A program made the position numbers and the translations under genes. DNA of 64,000 nucleotides from Nocardia nova. Lineage in GTDB: Bacteria > Actinomycetota > Actinomycetes > Mycobacteriales > Mycobacteriaceae. Where the stretch lies: positions 1-64,000 of the forward strand of contig NZ_PSZE01000010.1 in the NCBI RefSeq assembly GCF_002933465.1. Direction: 5' to 3'. Within the stretch, counting starts at the first letter, position 1, and each line of letters begins with the position of its first letter. A model generated the notes under the pieces. The model made no database searches, was not told the origin of the DNA, and saw only the letters and a list, made by a program, of their open reading frames with translations. Below are positions 62,662 to 64,000 of the stretch, one piece after another.

Positions 62662-62702
62662 AGGTCTCAAAGCACTCCGCCAGGAAGCGTCCGCTGCCCG
62701 GC

Positions 62703-63510
62703 TTGGCAGACCGTTCGGTCGGGTCTCGTATTGTTGACGTCAAGCTTCTGGCGTGGTTGCGGACACGCGACCGGAGCCTGCGGTCGTGCACCCAGAACGA
62801 CATCGATGTGTGGTGCACGCAGAGCGGCCATATGCCTCGCCGTGCGCGCCACTTCCTCACGTGGTGTAGCAACGGCGGTCATACCGCCCGTTTGGTCGTC
62901 GCGGCGCTGGCCAAACCTGACCATCGGGTCGTTTTCGGTGACGACGAGCACCGCTAGAAGCTGGCGCAGCGACTGCTGCACGACCACAGCCTCCCAACCG
63001 TCGACCGCGTTGCAGGCCTGCCCATTCGTGCTCTAGGGGCAGACCGCCGCCCGGATCGTGTGTCTTCCCATCGGCAACGTCACTCACCCCGCCGGCCGAG
63101 TAGGGCTGCGACTCGGCCGCCAATCCCTGATCACCCCGGACTCGCTCGATGGGCTGCTGATCGAGTTGGTTGCCACCCGCCGGGGCAAGGCCTCACTTGA
63201 CCTCGACGGCGACCGCAACCGCTGGCTGTTTCCTGGCGGGCTGCCCGGCACTGCGATCCACCCGACTACGCTGGCGGCCCGGCTTCGTCGCCTGGGCGTT
63301 CCTAGCCGCACCGGACGCAACACCGCACTGGCCGATCACGCCGCCGTCCTGCCCGCCAAGGTGCTCAGCGACCTGCTCGGACTGTCGGTCACCGCCGCGA
63401 TCCGGTGGGGCAAACTTGCCGACATCAGCGGCGACACCTGCGCCGCCGGACTCACCCGCCGTCGCGCCGCCAAGCCGACCTCCCAGCAGCCCCAGATGGT
63501 TCAGGATTAG
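62703..63510 (+). pseudogene. Second decayed recombinase-like gene
   Basis: The pieces KLLAWLRTRDRSLRSCTQ and RRARHFLTWCSNGGH (from TTG 62703), then a TAG at 62955-62957, then LAQRLLHDHSLPTVDRVAGL, a frameshift near 63000-63030, a TAG at 63034-63036 where a Tyr codon is expected, and then DGLLIELVATRRGKAS, RWLFPGGLPGTAIHPTTLAARL and DLLGLSVTAAIRWG. This matches a recombinase-like companion often found next to actinobacterial integrases. It lacks obvious catalytic tyrosine in what remains. Two stops and a frameshift show decay. Confidence 0.75.
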
Positions 63511-63513
63511 ATG

Positions 63514-63533
63514 AATACACCGAAATCTGTATT
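63514..63533 (+). promoter_or_regulatory. Candidate ArsR operator
   Basis: AATAC and GTATT arms (63514-63518/63529-63533) flank 10 bases immediately before the ArsR-type GTG at 63542. The AT-rich, imperfect palindrome is the usual site for autorepression by this family. Confidence 0.55.
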
Positions 63534-63541
63534 ATCTGGTT

Positions 63542-63871
63542 GTGGAAGCCGTTTTGCAGCGTGACGCGTTGGCCCGGTTCGGGCATGCGTTGTCGGACGC
63601 GACTCGTACCCAGATCCTGCTGAGCCTGCGCACCGGCCCGGCCTATCCCTCCGATATGGCGGAGCGGATCGGGGTGACGCGGCAGATCCTGTCCAACCAT
63701 CTGGCCTGCCTGCGTGGGTGCGGTCTGGTCGTCGCTGTTCCGGAAGGGCGACGCAGCCGCTACGAACTCGCTGATCCACGGATCGCTGCTGCGCTGACCG
63801 ATCTGCTCGGACTGGTGCTGGCCGTCGACCCGGCCTGCTGCCCGGACGCTGCGACCGAGGGGTGCTGCTGA
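63542..63871 (+). CDS. ArsR/SmtB-family metal-responsive repressor (CmtR-like)
   Basis: A 109-aa winged-helix repressor. The HTH is TGPAYPSDMAERIGVTRQIL, with SNHLACLRGCGLVVAV as the recognition helix and wing, ending in a cysteine-rich tail (DPACCPDAATEGCC) suited to bind a soft metal such as Cd or Pb. Two cysteines in LACLRGC could complete a site, as in CmtR. The start is GTG at 63542. Its stop overlaps the ATG of the transporter, so the repressor is the first gene of a metal efflux operon. Confidence 0.88.
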   Translation: MEAVLQRDALARFGHALSDATRTQILLSLRTGPAYPSDMAERIGVTRQILSNHLACLRGCGLVVAVPEGRRSRYELADPRIAAALTDLLGLVLAVDPACCPDAATEGCC

Positions 63872-64000
63872 TGTCGGTGCCGCTGGGTATGCCCTCGCCC
63901 GCACCCGCCGTGCCGAGTGCCGAGCGGCGGGCGTTGCTGGCGCGGCGGATCCGCTGGTTCGTGGCGGCGACGATCTCTTACAACGTCGTCGAGGCGGTCA
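63871..64000 (+). CDS. Cation transporter, N-terminal fragment (CDF type)
   Basis: The ATG shares one base with the repressor's stop. The 43 residues visible run MSVPLGMPSPAPAVPSAE, then a basic turn and the start of a first membrane helix (RWFVAATISYNVVEAV). This is the beginning typical of cation-diffusion-facilitator-like transporters found beside ArsR genes in mycobacteria and Nocardia. The gene leaves the window, so the assignment rests on the start and the neighbour. Confidence 0.65.
   Translation, partial: MSVPLGMPSPAPAVPSAERRALLARRIRWFVAATISYNVVEAV

Noticed and set aside
1..64000. tRNA genes, CRISPR arrays and riboswitches
   Set aside because: Looked for by eye on both strands; no cloverleaf with CCA-proximal T-arm consensus, no spaced repeat array and no known riboswitch core was recognised. 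A covariance-model search would be decisive.

Overview
The window is GC-rich actinobacterial DNA, most likely from a mycolic-acid actinomycete such as Nocardia or a close relative. The support is Lsr2, two cutinase-family esterases, HTH plus DUF5753/DUF397 and MmyB-type regulator families, GTG/TTG starts and very high third-position GC. The left edge is a contig end: bases 5-37 are the Nextera (Tn5) library adapter, not genome.

Layout. (1) 38-20056: a conjugative or integrative-element module. It has a CwlT/VirB1-like wall hydrolase, a cutinase, an OLD-like nuclease, a set of separately terminated genes (winged helix, two unknowns, VWA metallopeptidase-like, MoxR ATPase), and then a tightly coupled minus-strand run: Gly-zipper membrane protein, second cutinase, two LIP-family 'lipases' without the nucleophile serine, a single-TM protein, a 27-residue ORF and a ParA/BTAD fusion. 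(2) 20.4-29.2 kb: many HTH regulators (MmyB-type, DUF5753, HTH-TPR) beside flavin enzymes and small unknown genes. (3) 29.6-31.3 kb: an IS630-type element inside a small gene, and a galE remnant. (4) 31.4-40.8 kb: an oxidative cluster with a methyltransferase, a P450 lacking the ExxR arginine, a LAL-type LuxR regulator, a FAD monooxygenase, a chain of small overlapping genes and an MmyB regulator. (5) 41-46.8 kb: small genes, a cold-shock protein, resolvase-like proteins, an Xre-DUF5753/DUF397 pair and Lsr2. (6) 47-60.4 kb: a defence-like island with a 1,249-aa YobI-type P-loop NTPase, DUF6192-like and Zn-ribbon proteins, a frameshifted nuclease-like pseudogene and a two-gene coiled-coil unit. 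(7) 60.4-63.5 kb: an AbrB-like gene and two decayed recombinases, probably the scar of an element end. (8) 63.5-64 kb: an ArsR regulator coupled to a cation transporter that runs off the window.

Working picture. Region 1 looks like a transfer apparatus adapted to a mycolate envelope: peptidoglycan cutter plus mycolate-type esterases plus accessory lipid-binding proteins. Regions 2 and 4 are regulator-redox modules. Regions 5-7 are mobile and defensive cargo in different stages of decay. No tRNA, rRNA, CRISPR array or riboswitch was recognised. All functions are read from motifs by eye; none was checked by a database search.
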